A stretch of DNA of 47,161 nt, from contig JAYKJB010000056.1 of NCBI GenBank assembly GCA_035285325.1, forward strand, positions 1 to 47,161, written 5' to 3'. This DNA comes from Candidatus Sericytochromatia bacterium (GTDB taxonomy: Bacteria > Cyanobacteriota > Sericytochromatia > S15B-MN24 > JAQBPE01). A program made the translations under genes and the position numbers. Position 1 is the first letter of the stretch. Each line of letters begins with the position of its first letter. Below the pieces are notes generated by a model. That model made no database searches. It saw only the letters and a list, made by a program, of their open reading frames with translations, and was not told the origin of the DNA. Shown here piece after piece: positions 1-9,696 of the stretch.

Positions 1-46
1 CGTCCGCTTAGAAGGCGGATGCTCTATCCAGCTGAGCTACGGGCGC
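1..46 (-). tRNA. tRNA-Arg (anticodon TCT), 3' part cut off by window edge
   Basis: The reverse complement begins with the 5' acceptor strand and a standard D-arm, then an anticodon stem-loop with loop CTTCTAA. The anticodon TCT lies at positions 12 to 10, which reads AGA codons. The variable loop, T-arm and 3' end lie outside the window. It is the third tRNA of the operon reading away from the promoter at 223-251, only 4 bases after tRNA-Gly. Confidence 0.9.
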
Positions 47-50
47 AAAA

Positions 51-125
51 TGGAGCGGGAGACGGGACTCGAACCCGCAACAACCTGCTTGGAAGGCAGG
101 TACTCTACCATTGAGTTACTCCCGC
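51..125 (-). tRNA. tRNA-Gly (anticodon TCC)
   Basis: The 75-base cloverleaf reads GCGGGAG at its 5' end and CTCCCGC plus T-CCA at its 3' end, so CCA is encoded. The anticodon loop is CTTCCAA with TCC at 93-91. The T-loop GGTTCGAGTCC is canonical. It lies 12 bases downstream of tRNA-Pro and is presumably processed from the same transcript. Confidence 0.95.
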
Positions 126-137
126 GAAACGGTGGAA

Positions 138-214
138 TGGTCGGGACGACTGGATTCGAACCAGCGACCCTCTGCTCCCAAAGCAGATGCGCTACCAAGC
201 TGCGCTACGTCCCG
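138..214 (-). tRNA. tRNA-Pro (anticodon TGG)
   Basis: The 77-base cloverleaf has acceptor arms CGGGACG and CGTCCCG, discriminator A with encoded CCA, anticodon loop TTTGGGA with TGG at 180-178, and T-loop GGTTCGAATCC. It is the first gene of the minus-strand tRNA operon and starts within about 8 bases of the promoter's -10 box. Confidence 0.95.
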
Positions 215-222
215 CCGAAGCG

Positions 223-251
223 AGTCTACAAGATGTGAGGGGGGCTGTCAA
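223..251 (-). promoter_or_regulatory. sigma-70-type promoter of the tRNA operon
   Basis: On the minus strand a perfect -35 TTGACA (251-246) is followed by a 17-base spacer and -10 TAGACT (228-223). This places transcription start just before tRNA-Pro at 214. The -35 box contains the stop codon of the upstream PilZ gene, so the two are packed end to end. Confidence 0.85.
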
Positions 252-865
252 ACAGGCCCGTGCAGCGTTTCACCGCTTCCCGCGAGCAGGGCGATGAAGC
301 GATGCAGGAATTCGACTTCCTTGCGCGACATCTCCACGAAGGCGACGCCGATTCGCTGCCCCCCTTCGATCGGGCCCGCATGGATCACGCGCACGATGGC
401 ACTGATCTCGTTCTCGTCCTGACGCATCAGGAGCACACTGTGCATGCCGACCGGCGGCGCATCCGGGGCCAAGATCTCGGCGCCTCCAAAGCTGATGTTG
501 GAAATTTCAACCGGTGCGTTGATGGTGTGTTCGGCCGAAATATAAATCAGCAACCCCGGCATGCTGACGTCATAACGAGCCTCTCGGCGGCGTTGCACCC
601 GTCGCATCGCGCGTGGCCGTTCCAGGATGAGCACCATCACGGGCATCATCTGAACGCCGATCAGCTTGGAGGTGAAGTGATACAGCCCCTCCGGCGTGAA
701 GACCTCGCCTTGCACGGGCGTGCCAGGTTCGGCGGCCGGCTTCTCACGCGAGGTGCTGGCCACCAGCATCGCGTCCGCCCCCATGTTGACGATGAGACCT
801 TTGAGCGTCTCCTCGCCGATGCGCAGGCGCAGCGCTTGGTTGATGGTGATATGGTCGGCGTACAT
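248..865 (-). CDS. PilZ-domain cyclic-di-GMP effector (YcgR-like)
   Basis: This is a cytoplasmic protein of 205 residues. A YcgR-like N-terminal beta domain occupies about residues 1-85. A C-terminal PilZ domain follows, with both halves of the c-di-GMP site visible: an RRREAR stretch at about 92-97 and an NxSxxG motif at about 123-128. PilZ proteins change conformation on binding c-di-GMP and act on motility, secretion or polysaccharide machinery. The ATG at 865 was chosen because the YcgR-like homology begins there; the frame is open upstream to a GTG at 937 and there is also an ATG at 898, and none has a strong ribosome site. It is divergent from the GGDEF gene that starts 107 bases away, a pairing that suggests synthesis and sensing of the same messenger. 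The output partner is not visible. Confidence 0.85.
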   Translation of the reverse strand: MYADHITINQALRLRIGEETLKGLIVNMGADAMLVASTSREKPAAEPGTPVQGEVFTPEGLYHFTSKLIGVQMMPVMVLILERPRAMRRVQRRREARYDVSMPGLLIYISAEHTINAPVEISNISFGGAEILAPDAPPVGMHSVLLMRQDENEISAIVRVIHAGPIEGGQRIGVAFVEMSRKEVEFLHRFIALLAGSGETLHGPV

Positions 866-972
866 CGGAGATTCTGGCTTGGGCCGCGGCCCCGTCATCC
901 TAACACGCCCAGCGCCGCGCGCAGGTGACCCTCGCACTTGCGAGGCGCCTCTTCAGCGACGAGGATGGGGGC

Positions 973-2256
<1,284 letters not shown>

Positions 2257-2285
2257 GCAGGGGGCGAGCTGACCGACCGGTCGGC

Positions 2286-2561
2286 TCAGTTACCGCCGCA
2301 GCAACCGGCCGGACCCGTTTCGTCGACCTCGGCCTGCATCACCATGGGCGCCGTGATGCGGCGGACGAAGTCTTCCAGGTGGTCCCCGATTTCTTCCCGG
2401 AACATGTCGTCGAGGGCCTCATCGCTCAGCTGCAGTTGCTCTTTCACGAGGCGCATCAAGACCCGGGTGCGACAGCGGTCGACCGCAATCTCACCGGCCA
2501 GGAACGTGATGTCCCGGTAAAGCTTGGCAACGATGTCGTCCTGGATGGGGGCGGTGTGCAT
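2286..2561 (-). CDS. Small hypothetical protein with CCGG C-terminus
   Basis: The product has 91 residues, is acidic and mostly helical, and ends in CCGGN after a Gly-Pro-Ala turn. I do not recognise a family. The vicinal Cys pair at the extreme C-terminus could bind a metal or be redox-active, but that is only suggested by the residues. It converges with the GGDEF gene, with 29 bases between the two stop codons. The ATG at 2561 has a weak, distant GAGG. The start could be internal, but the reading frame has normal codon use for this genome. Confidence 0.6.
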   Translation of the reverse strand: MHTAPIQDDIVAKLYRDITFLAGEIAVDRCRTRVLMRLVKEQLQLSDEALDDMFREEIGDHLEDFVRRITAPMVMQAEVDETGPAGCCGGN

Positions 2562-2743
2562 CAGTAAACGGCCTCGACAGGGAGCAGCCTCATCAGTATC
2601 TGACCTTCCGCCTCAGGGGTCAAATGCGGGATGGCGTCCCGGTCCGTCCAGGCCTGGAGGCTGGCAAGGCTTGACTGGAATGCTGCCTCGGGAGGGTATA
2701 ACGGAGTCGTCGTCCTTGTTCTTTGCCGGGGGTGCCTCTCCTT

Positions 2744-3445
2744 ATGACTCGTCTTCTCCAAGCGACCTGCCTGGCCCTGGCCTTGCAGGCCGCGGTCGCC
2801 GCACCGGCACTGGCCAGTTCCTCCTTCGGGGCGTCCTTTGGTTTCTCGCAGGCCGATAGCGGGAATCTCGCCCGCTTCGACACCCTCCACGGCTCCTCCG
2901 CGTTCCGCTATCGTTGGGGGGCCCTGACGCCGTTCACGGATTTCGGCCTGGGGTTGGTGTCCCGCTCGCAGACCTTGTCGCCAGACCGAACCTACGTGTT
3001 CGAGACCGCCGGCGGCTCTGTCGATGCGTCCCTGAGACTCGGCCCCGTGCGCCTGGGCTCTGCGCTGGAACTGGCGTGGCTGCGCCAAATTGTGGCCGAT
3101 ACGGCCCAGGCGGGCACCTTGCGGTTTCACAACGGCGCCGGGTTCTTGCTTGAGCCGTACCTCGGGTTCCAATTCACGCCTGACCCGCGCAAGGACCTCA
3201 CCTTGGAACTTTCCGTCCACTATCCGGTGCCATTGCCGCAGATGCGGGTGGACCCGGCCATCGGGCCTCGCGTGATGCTCACGATGTGGGTTTCGGACGA
3301 TGAGGAATCGGAGGATGCCCCCGACACGAAGGCGCCAGCCACCGAATCCGATGACTCAACGGCCTCGCCGAAACCCGCGCAGACAGCACCTCGCACGCCG
3401 GCGCCCGGCAAGACGCCTCCTGTCAAATCGCGCCCCGGGCGCTGA
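2744..3445 (+). CDS. Exported beta-rich (outer-membrane-like) protein of unknown function
   Basis: The product has about 233 residues. The ATG at 2744 gives a clean Sec signal peptide (TRLLQATCLALALQ, then AxA-type residues ending near ALASS, about 26 residues). The mature part, up to about residue 190, alternates aromatic/hydrophobic and polar residues with repeated Gly turns, in the style of a small outer-membrane beta barrel (strands such as PFTDFGLGLV and GFLLEPYLGF). The last 45 residues are a low-complexity Ser/Thr/Pro/Lys tail that would lie outside a barrel. The ATG 21 bases upstream (2723) is possible but would put MPGVPLL before the signal. No specific family was recognised. It precedes the MFS gene in the same direction. 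Confidence 0.65.
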   Translation: MTRLLQATCLALALQAAVAAPALASSSFGASFGFSQADSGNLARFDTLHGSSAFRYRWGALTPFTDFGLGLVSRSQTLSPDRTYVFETAGGSVDASLRLGPVRLGSALELAWLRQIVADTAQAGTLRFHNGAGFLLEPYLGFQFTPDPRKDLTLELSVHYPVPLPQMRVDPAIGPRVMLTMWVSDDEESEDAPDTKAPATESDDSTASPKPAQTAPRTPAPGKTPPVKSRPGR

Positions 3446-3493
3446 GAGGCTGGCTGACTTGGCAGCTTGCCCGGTGGGTTGGGTGCCGAAGCT

Positions 3494-4819
3494 GTGACCG
3501 CAACGCTTCGGCAACTGGCCGCTTATCTCCGAAACACCCTGCCGCCTGGCCCCGAGGGGCTGGTGTGGTGGTTGACCTTGCTGGCCTCGCTCGGGGTGAC
3601 CTCGGTCATTCCCCTGCTGCCGCTTTACGCGAGGGACCAGGGGGCCGACCTGCAGGCCATCGGCTGGATGGCCGCGGCCTACCTGGCGACCAATCTGGTG
3701 TTTCTTTATGGGGCCGGGCGACTCTCCGATTGGCTGGGGCGGCGTCCGCTCATGGCGGTGGGTATGCTTACCTACGCCGCTTGTTCGCTGGGGTTCCTGC
3801 TCTGGCCCTCCGCGTTGGGCTTCATTGTCCTGCGTGGCATCGAAGGCATCGCGGCGGCCTGCTTTTTGCCGGCGGCCCTCGCCTACGTGGCTGACCGCTA
3901 TCCCATTTCCGAGCGGGGTCTGCGCATCAGCCAACTCGCGGTGGCGGAAAATCTCGGTCTGCTGCTCGGGCCTGCGTTCGGTGGGGCCGTCAAGACGGCC
4001 TTGGGGATGGGGGTGCTGTTCGCTTGCCTGGCGGTGATGTGCCTGATCGGCACGGCGCTGGTCTTTCGTCTCCCGGTCCCAGCGAAGCGGGAGGCTGACG
4101 TCCCTGTGCCGCCGGGGGCCCAGGGGACGCCTTCCCAGGCACCTGAGCAGCCGCCTGAGGCAACAGAGGCGAGCACCGTGACGCGGACGGGTGGGCCTTT
4201 GATGAGAAAAGGGCCGGGTTTGTGGCACTCGGTTCGCCCCTACCTGTTCGTGGGCATTTCCTGCCGGGCCGCGGCCGCAGGTTTTGCCCTCGGTTCCTAC
4301 CTGACCGTCTGGCCCCTGTTCATGGCCGCGCTGGGAGCCAGCGATTGGGATGTGTCGTTTTCGTGGACGGTGTTCGCGGTGCCGTCGCTGTTTCTGGGGC
4401 CGTTTGCGGGGCGCCTGATTGACCGCGTCGGTGGGGGCCGCCCGTTGCTGTGGGGCGCCCTGTTCTCGGGGTGCGTGGTCTGCTCTTATGCGTTCTGTGC
4501 GGATGTGTCGACCTTGTTGGCCTTTTGCGCGCTGGAAGGGGTCGGATTTGCCTTCGCGTACCCTGCGGCCAACACGTTGATGGTGCAGGCGGCCCCGGAA
4601 GCGATGCGTGGGCGGATGATCGGCGCTGTGACGGCCATCCGCACCCTCGGCACGCTGATCGGGGCGCTGCTGACCCCGATCTGGTATGCCCACGGCGCTC
4701 GCCCCACCTTCTTGGGGGTGGGCGTCGTCTTGCTGGTCGGTGCCGCGACTCTGGCCCTTTGCCTGGCCTTGGATCGGCGCCAAACGGTCTCCGCGGAGGG
4801 CGCGGGCGCGCCCGTTTGA
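3494..4819 (+). CDS. MFS-family transporter
   Basis: The product has about 441 residues with twelve hydrophobic segments in two six-helix halves. They are separated by a Pro/Glu/Thr-rich cytoplasmic loop at about 200-245. The MFS motif A (GRLSDWLGRRPLM) lies between helices 2 and 3, and a degenerate copy (GRLIDRVGGGRPLL) sits in the second half. It is most like drug or metabolite effluxers of the DHA1 type, but the substrate cannot be told. The start is uncertain: the GTG at 3494 is used here, while TTG codons at 3467 and 3479 are in frame and none has a clear ribosome site. No terminator was seen before the next promoter at 4905. Confidence 0.85.
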   Translation: MTATLRQLAAYLRNTLPPGPEGLVWWLTLLASLGVTSVIPLLPLYARDQGADLQAIGWMAAAYLATNLVFLYGAGRLSDWLGRRPLMAVGMLTYAACSLGFLLWPSALGFIVLRGIEGIAAACFLPAALAYVADRYPISERGLRISQLAVAENLGLLLGPAFGGAVKTALGMGVLFACLAVMCLIGTALVFRLPVPAKREADVPVPPGAQGTPSQAPEQPPEATEASTVTRTGGPLMRKGPGLWHSVRPYLFVGISCRAAAAGFALGSYLTVWPLFMAALGASDWDVSFSWTVFAVPSLFLGPFAGRLIDRVGGGRPLLWGALFSGCVVCSYAFCADVSTLLAFCALEGVGFAFAYPAANTLMVQAAPEAMRGRMIGAVTAIRTLGTLIGALLTPIWYAHGARPTFLGVGVVLLVGAATLALCLALDRRQTVSAEGAGAPV

Positions 4820-4904
4820 GCTCCGGAGTGGGCCATCTTGGTGAGCTGCGGATCGCCCTTCGGGCGCGGCCAGTGCTTCCTCACGAGAATTTCCGAGTGA
4901 ACAC

Positions 4905-4933
4905 TTTACTGACGTACTTAACCTTTTTATAAT
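4905..4933 (+). promoter_or_regulatory. Strong sigma-70-type promoter for the lipoprotein gene
   Basis: -35 TTTACT (4905-4910), 17-base spacer, perfect -10 TATAAT (4928-4933). It lies in one of the few AT-rich patches of the window and 40 bases upstream of the lipoprotein start, which has its own GGAGG. Confidence 0.85.
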
Positions 4934-4973
4934 ATATGCTTAAGCTTTACTTCTCTTTGCGTGGAGGTCCCCG

Positions 4974-5642
4974 ATGTCTCGTTGTCTGCTCGTGGCGCCC
5001 GTGTTGGCGGCCTCTTTGATGCTTGGAAGCCTGGCGGGTTGCGGAACCGCCGGCGCACCAGCGCTGCCCCGGCAGGCTTCGGCCGCCCCGGCCGCGGTCA
5101 AGCTGCAGGCCGCTGCCCGCAAGGAAACGCGGGCGCAGGCGGAGGCCCGGGCCAAGCGTTACATCGCCGAGTTCAACGAGACGGCCTGGCGCTCGATCAA
5201 CGCCCGCAGTGAGATGGTGCGCAAGATCGCGCGGACGGACTCCGATGCGGCCTACGATTTCCTGCTGCAGGAGATCGAGGATCTACAGGAGTTGCGCGGG
5301 GAGATGAAGAAGGTCACGGCTGCCGAGGCCGAGGAATATGAGGAGCTGCTGACGGAAGAACTCGATGAGATGACGCCGGATCAGCAGGTGGTCAAAGCCC
5401 GCGTGCGCAAGGCTGAATCGCTCTCGATGGACCTGGACGAGGTCACCATCCTGGAAGAGCAAGCCGCCGGCCCTTCGGCCCAGTGGGCGGGGAATGCCCG
5501 CGTGGGCAGCCGCAACCGGGTGCTCTCCGCCATTCAGGAAAGCAAGCTTTACCGCGCCGTGTCTCGTGCCTTCAAGAACACGCGGAAGAAGGTGCGTACG
5601 ATCCTGCGCAGCCTGTGCCGCAAGGTGCTGTGGTGCCGTTGA
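4974..5642 (+). CDS. Predicted lipoprotein with coiled-coil region, unknown function
   Basis: The product has 222 residues. The signal peptide ends in lipobox SLAGC, so Cys23 should be lipidated. Residues about 45-145 are strongly helical and highly charged (Lys/Arg then Glu-rich), probably a coiled coil. The C-terminal 40 residues are very basic and contain two further Cys (SLCRKVLWCR). GTGGAGG precedes the ATG by 7 bases. It is a monocistronic unit: a strong promoter at 4905-4933 and an intrinsic terminator at 5668-5687. High expression of a small charged lipoprotein fits a structural envelope role, but no family was recognised. Confidence 0.75.
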   Translation: MSRCLLVAPVLAASLMLGSLAGCGTAGAPALPRQASAAPAAVKLQAAARKETRAQAEARAKRYIAEFNETAWRSINARSEMVRKIARTDSDAAYDFLLQEIEDLQELRGEMKKVTAAEAEEYEELLTEELDEMTPDQQVVKARVRKAESLSMDLDEVTILEEQAAGPSAQWAGNARVGSRNRVLSAIQESKLYRAVSRAFKNTRKKVRTILRSLCRKVLWCR

Positions 5643-5667
5643 GCCCGGTCTTTCTCTGAGCCCGCGA

Positions 5668-5687
5668 CCCCGCTTCGGCGGGGTTTT
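5668..5687 (+). terminator. Rho-independent terminator
   Basis: Stem CCCCGC / GCGGGG with TTCG tetraloop (5668-5683), followed by TTTT. It is placed 26 bases after the lipoprotein stop codon. On the minus strand the U-run is missing, so it should not stop the convergent operon efficiently. Confidence 0.88.
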
Positions 5688-5711
5688 GGCTTTCATCGCG
5701 GCGGTCTCGGA

Positions 5712-6947
5712 TCAGGCGTCGGCGCTGGGCGCCTGACCGGCCCGGCGAAACCCCGGCACCCAGGCCAGCGCGATGGCCAGGGCCCCGATCGCCACGGCGT
5801 TCACGCGCAGCAGGGCAGCGGGCGCCAGATGCTCCGCCAGCATGCCGTAGACCCCGTATGACAGGGGGATCAGGCCGCTGCAGATGCTGGTCATCAGACC
5901 AAAGAACCGGCCGGCTTCGGCCGGTGGAATCCGCCCTTGGAACCAGGCGATCGTCACGACGTTGACCCCTCCCATGCAGAGGCCGGCCAGCGCCAGCGCG
6001 GCCAGATGCAGCGGAAAGCTGGGCCATTGCCCCATGGCGGCGATCGCCAGCGCCACCCCGGCAATGCCACCCGCCACCCACGGGAACGGTCGGCGGACGC
6101 GCAGCCGGGTGGCCAGGGCCAGTGCGGCGAGCAGCATGCCCAGCCCCAGCGCACCTTCCATCCAGCCCAGTCCCGCTGCGCCGACCTGAAAGACCTCCCG
6201 CGCGAAATAGGGCATGAACAGGATCACCGGCATGGTGAAGATGTTGACGGTGGCAAAGCACGTCAGCACACCGGCCACGGTGGGGTCCAGGCGCAGCAAG
6301 CGAAACCCGCCCCGGCTGGCGGCCAGGAAGGACTCGGCTGCGGGGCCCGGCGGGAGGCCCTGGCGAGGCAAACCGGCCAGCAGCAGCCCTGACAGCAAGA
6401 AACTGCCGGCGTTGAGGGCGAAGGCCCCCGCGCTGCCTGCTCCCGCCACCAGCAGGCCACCCAGCACGGGGCCTGCCAACGACGCGCCATGCTGGCTGCT
6501 CTCCATCCAGGAGGTGGCCCGCATCACCTGCGAGGACGACACGACGCTCGGCAAGGTGGCCAGGGCTGCGGGCGCGAAGAGGGTGGTCAGCGCGGACAGG
6601 CAGGCACTGGCCAGCAGGGCCACGGGAACGGTCAGGGCCCCGTGCCAGGCCAGCCAGGCCAGGGCCGCCACCACCCCGGCGCGCGCCAGGTCCGAGAGCA
6701 CCATCAGCCTGCGCCGTTCGACCCGATCCGCCAGGGTTCCGGCCAGCGGACCCAGCAAGACGGCCGGCAGGGTCGAGGCGATCAAGACGGCACCGGTCTG
6801 TGCCACCGAGCCGGTTTGCACCATGGTCCACCACATCAGCGCCAGCTGATGCAGGCGATCGCCCAGCTGGCTGACGGTGTGCGCCAGCCACAACTTCAGA
6901 AAACCGGGGGTGCGCAGCAGCGATGCGTCAGCGGGCGCGTCACTCAC
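5712..6947 (-). CDS. MFS exporter (EntS/MFS_3-like), last gene of the LuxE/LuxC operon
   Basis: The product has 411 residues and twelve membrane segments. Its N-terminal half resembles the EntS/DUF894 branch of MFS: FLKLWLAHTVSQLGDR, then a motif-A-like LAGTLADRVERRRLM. It is preferred here as an efflux permease for a small molecule. The GTG start at 6947 overlaps the TGA of the LuxC-PaaK gene (GTGA), so translation is coupled and the transporter belongs to the same pathway. The natural inference is that it exports the product of the upstream acid-activating and acid-reducing enzymes. There is no intrinsic terminator with a U-run after it; the hairpin at 5668-5683 reads correctly only on the other strand. 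Confidence 0.87.
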   Translation of the reverse strand: MSDAPADASLLRTPGFLKLWLAHTVSQLGDRLHQLALMWWTMVQTGSVAQTGAVLIASTLPAVLLGPLAGTLADRVERRRLMVLSDLARAGVVAALAWLAWHGALTVPVALLASACLSALTTLFAPAALATLPSVVSSSQVMRATSWMESSQHGASLAGPVLGGLLVAGAGSAGAFALNAGSFLLSGLLLAGLPRQGLPPGPAAESFLAASRGGFRLLRLDPTVAGVLTCFATVNIFTMPVILFMPYFAREVFQVGAAGLGWMEGALGLGMLLAALALATRLRVRRPFPWVAGGIAGVALAIAAMGQWPSFPLHLAALALAGLCMGGVNVVTIAWFQGRIPPAEAGRFFGLMTSICSGLIPLSYGVYGMLAEHLAPAALLRVNAVAIGALAIALAWVPGFRRAGQAPSADA

Positions 6948-9601
6948 GAGGGTTGCCGCCGGTCGATCACGCGAATGACCTTGCCCGTGCGCCCGACGCG
7001 CTCAAGCCCCCCGGCGGGGACGATTTCGAGCGACCAGTTCAGGGGGGCAAGGCCAGGAACTCGCGCCTCCAGGGAGCTTTTCAGGGCACCGATGACAGGG
7101 TCTTCCGCTGGCCTCGGCGCCAGGCTCTCCACGCGTACCGTCACGCGTGGGTCATCCGCCAGAATCAACTGCGGGCTGGCCGAAAAGGCCCCGTGTTCAG
7201 CCACCACCGCTTGAATTTCGCCGTAATTCAGGCGCGCGTCCGCCACGGAGACGAGGTCCTCGACCCGACCGGTGAGTTCGAAGCGAGGGGCCTGTGCACC
7301 GCAGGCACAGGGTTCCGGCAGCCAGCGCGCCAGGTCTCCCACGTGGTAGCGCAACAGCGGCATGACCCGTCGATTCAGGCTGGTGATGAGCACCTCGCCC
7401 ACCTTCCCGGCGGGGCAGGGCTGTCCCGTCTGCGGGTCCAGAATCTCCAGATAGACGTGGTCGTCGTGGACGTGGTGGACGTTGCCGGTGCAATGCGAAC
7501 AGGCATAGCCCATCGGGCCCGCATCCACCCCGCCATAGCCGATCGAGGCGATCCGCGTGATGCCCAGCGTCTCGCGCAGACGCTGGCGTTCGGAGGCATG
7601 AAAGGGCTCCCCGGCGTAGTAGACCTGCCGGATCGTGATGCCCTCGGGCGCCTTGGCGACCTCTGCCAACACGGCCTGCACGTAGGTAGACAGCCCCATG
7701 ACGGTGTCGATCTGGAACTGCCGCAAGCAGGTCAGGACGCTCTCGATGGGGGCGAAATGCGTCAGGGGGAAGGAGTTGGCCCCCACCAGCTCCAGCACCC
7801 GGTTGAGGCTCAGGAAGGAGCCGTAGAGGTCACCTGCAAAGAACAGATTGGCCACCTTTTGCCCGGGTCTGAGCCCGGCCATCCAGGCCCCCCGAGCGGC
7901 CCGCGCCATATCGGCCTCATAGTCGTCGTAGCCGTAGATGGACAGCTTGGGGTCACCACTGCTGCCGCCCGTGCGCAGCCAGTGCCCGCCGCCCTCAGGG
8001 GCCGGCGCACAGGTCAGCAGCGCATCTCCCGCCGGCGGGGTGTGGGCGACCAGATCCGCCTTGCGCAGCTGAGGCAAGGCCAGCCAATCGGTCTCGTCCT
8101 TCAGCGGGACCCCGGGCAGGCGGTCCCGCCAGTAAGGACTGTCCGGCAGAATGCTCTCCACCAGACGGCGCCGTCGCGCCCAGCTGGTGCGTTCCGCCTG
8201 TGTCCGGGTGACCAGAAAATGCCCATCGGGAAATTGCGTGCGCTCGGGGAGGTCGAGCGATATCCAGCGCACCAATTCGCCGAGGCCGTAGACGCCGTCG
8301 TGCGGTTCTCCGGGCGCCCCGCCGCTCATTTCGCCCGTGCGTGTCACCCGATGCACGCCGGCGGCCAGCAGCGCCTGAGCCAGTGGCCCGAGACGGGCGG
8401 GGGCCACGCGCAGCCCGACCGTCTGCAAGTAGGCCCGCCAGCGTGCCAGCTGGGGAATCGCCAGCGCCAGGTCTTGCACCGGCTTGATGGCAACCGTGCG
8501 ATAGAGCGGTGACAGCTCGAATTCGGGAGAGGGGTCGACCAGCATGGTCCAGCTTTGGGTCCTGCCGGGACGGGTCGGTACCACCAAGCGGGGGCCACCG
8601 AGCAGTTCTCGGGCGATCGCCAGTTCACGTTCCTTGGTGATCTCGGCCTTCTCATGGAGATCGAGCGTTCCCATCGGCAGCTCGTCCGCCAGGCGATCCA
8701 GGGCCTCGCTCAGGGCCGCGACGAAGCGCGGCGTGAGCGCGCCTTCCGGGTCCTCCAGGTAGATCGCCTGAGCGCTGGAACAGGCATTCTGATCCCAGAG
8801 CGCGACGTCTCGGGCGGCCTCCGCGGCGGCCTGCTGCAGACCGTCTCCTTGCAGGGTGTCTGCACCGAGCAGCGCCATCGACACCTTGGGCCCATAGGCA
8901 ATCAGGCGGGCCTGCGGGCCGAGGGACTGACGGTAGGTCGCTACCACCTCATCCCCCCCCCAGACCACGACGGCGTCCACTTCCTGCAGAAATTGAGGGT
9001 GCAGCGCCTCGCGCTCACCGCTCCAGCTCAGGACGGCCAGGGCGGAGCGCAGCAGGCCCTCCGGGTCGCAGTCCCGGAGCGTCTCGGCAAAGCGCAGCGG
9101 TAAGGTGGTGGCGGCGCTGGCGGCCTTGAGCAGGTTGACGTTGCGCGCCAGCAGGCCCTCGACCACGGACAGCACGCCGGTGGTCGAGACGTTGCCGCTG
9201 GCCACGTGGAGCACCACCCCGCGTGGGACGGCCCGTTGCAGCAGGGGACACCCCGCGCGGCGATGCCAGGTGTCGACGGCATCGGCCCGGCCCCATTCCG
9301 CCCGTAGCTTGCCTTCCAGAAACGGGCGCGTCAGCGCCAGGTGCAGGCCGGTGAGTTCGAGGGCGACCATCTCTCGAGAGAAGCCGATCTCACCCGGTAA
9401 AACCTCCAGCAAGCTGCCGTGCAGGGGGCCGCCAGGTACAAAGCGCTGCCCCACGCGTTCCAGGATGCCCAGCACGTCCTCGATCGGGACGGCCGCCACC
9501 GCCTCGCGAGCGGCTCGGGCTTCCCGCAACAGCTCGGCCACCCGCTCCGGGGTGAGGTGGCCACTCAGAGGACGACCAAAGGTCAGATGGGTTCGAGACA
9601 C
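6944..9601 (-). CDS. LuxC-type acyl reductase fused to a PaaK-type adenylate-forming domain
   Basis: The product has 885 residues in two full domains. Residues about 1-455 match LuxC acyl-CoA reductases, which reduce an activated acyl group to aldehyde with NADPH. The catalytic Cys lies in WDQNACSSAQ at about 274, and the region around PRGVVLHVASGNVSTTG matches the family. Residues about 460-885 match the phenylacetate-CoA ligase/PaaK family: a phosphate-binding loop TGGSSGDPKLSIYG at about 544-557, a YGGVDAGPMG motif, and Cys clusters CSHC and CAC. The GTG at 9601 was chosen because GAGGAA stands 7 bases before it; the frame is open to 9670. Upstream is luxE (95-base gap) and downstream the coupled MFS gene. 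LuxC is normally a free protein of about 480 residues, so this fusion is unusual. It suggests that one acid is adenylated or thioesterified in one domain and reduced in the other. Confidence 0.88.
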   Translation of the reverse strand: MSRTHLTFGRPLSGHLTPERVAELLREARAAREAVAAVPIEDVLGILERVGQRFVPGGPLHGSLLEVLPGEIGFSREMVALELTGLHLALTRPFLEGKLRAEWGRADAVDTWHRRAGCPLLQRAVPRGVVLHVASGNVSTTGVLSVVEGLLARNVNLLKAASAATTLPLRFAETLRDCDPEGLLRSALAVLSWSGEREALHPQFLQEVDAVVVWGGDEVVATYRQSLGPQARLIAYGPKVSMALLGADTLQGDGLQQAAAEAARDVALWDQNACSSAQAIYLEDPEGALTPRFVAALSEALDRLADELPMGTLDLHEKAEITKERELAIARELLGGPRLVVPTRPGRTQSWTMLVDPSPEFELSPLYRTVAIKPVQDLALAIPQLARWRAYLQTVGLRVAPARLGPLAQALLAAGVHRVTRTGEMSGGAPGEPHDGVYGLGELVRWISLDLPERTQFPDGHFLVTRTQAERTSWARRRRLVESILPDSPYWRDRLPGVPLKDETDWLALPQLRKADLVAHTPPAGDALLTCAPAPEGGGHWLRTGGSSGDPKLSIYGYDDYEADMARAARGAWMAGLRPGQKVANLFFAGDLYGSFLSLNRVLELVGANSFPLTHFAPIESVLTCLRQFQIDTVMGLSTYVQAVLAEVAKAPEGITIRQVYYAGEPFHASERQRLRETLGITRIASIGYGGVDAGPMGYACSHCTGNVHHVHDDHVYLEILDPQTGQPCPAGKVGEVLITSLNRRVMPLLRYHVGDLARWLPEPCACGAQAPRFELTGRVEDLVSVADARLNYGEIQAVVAEHGAFSASPQLILADDPRVTVRVESLAPRPAEDPVIGALKSSLEARVPGLAPLNWSLEIVPAGGLERVGRTGKVIRVIDRRQPS

Positions 9602-9696
9602 GGTGGGCTTCCTCGGGGGATGGGATGGCTGAGGTTCGCGGGGGGAGGCGAGAGAGGGACCGGTTCGCACGTACCGTCGCAGCGGCCAGGTCCGGT

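Noticed and set aside
2273-2284. CCGACCGGTCGG palindrome between the convergent GGDEF and CCGG genes as a bidirectional terminator
   Set aside because: Short, self-complementary without a loop and lacking a U-run on both strands.
2671-2702. TTGACT ... TATAAC as a promoter for the exported protein at 2744
   Set aside because: The spacer is 20 bases, too long for a dependable sigma-70 promoter; no alternative -35 was found.
3356-8512. Large antisense frames over the MFS genes and the LuxC fusion (3356-4783, 6923-8512)
   Set aside because: Gln/Gly/Arg/His-rich products typical of complement frames; no homology seen and they overlap well supported genes.
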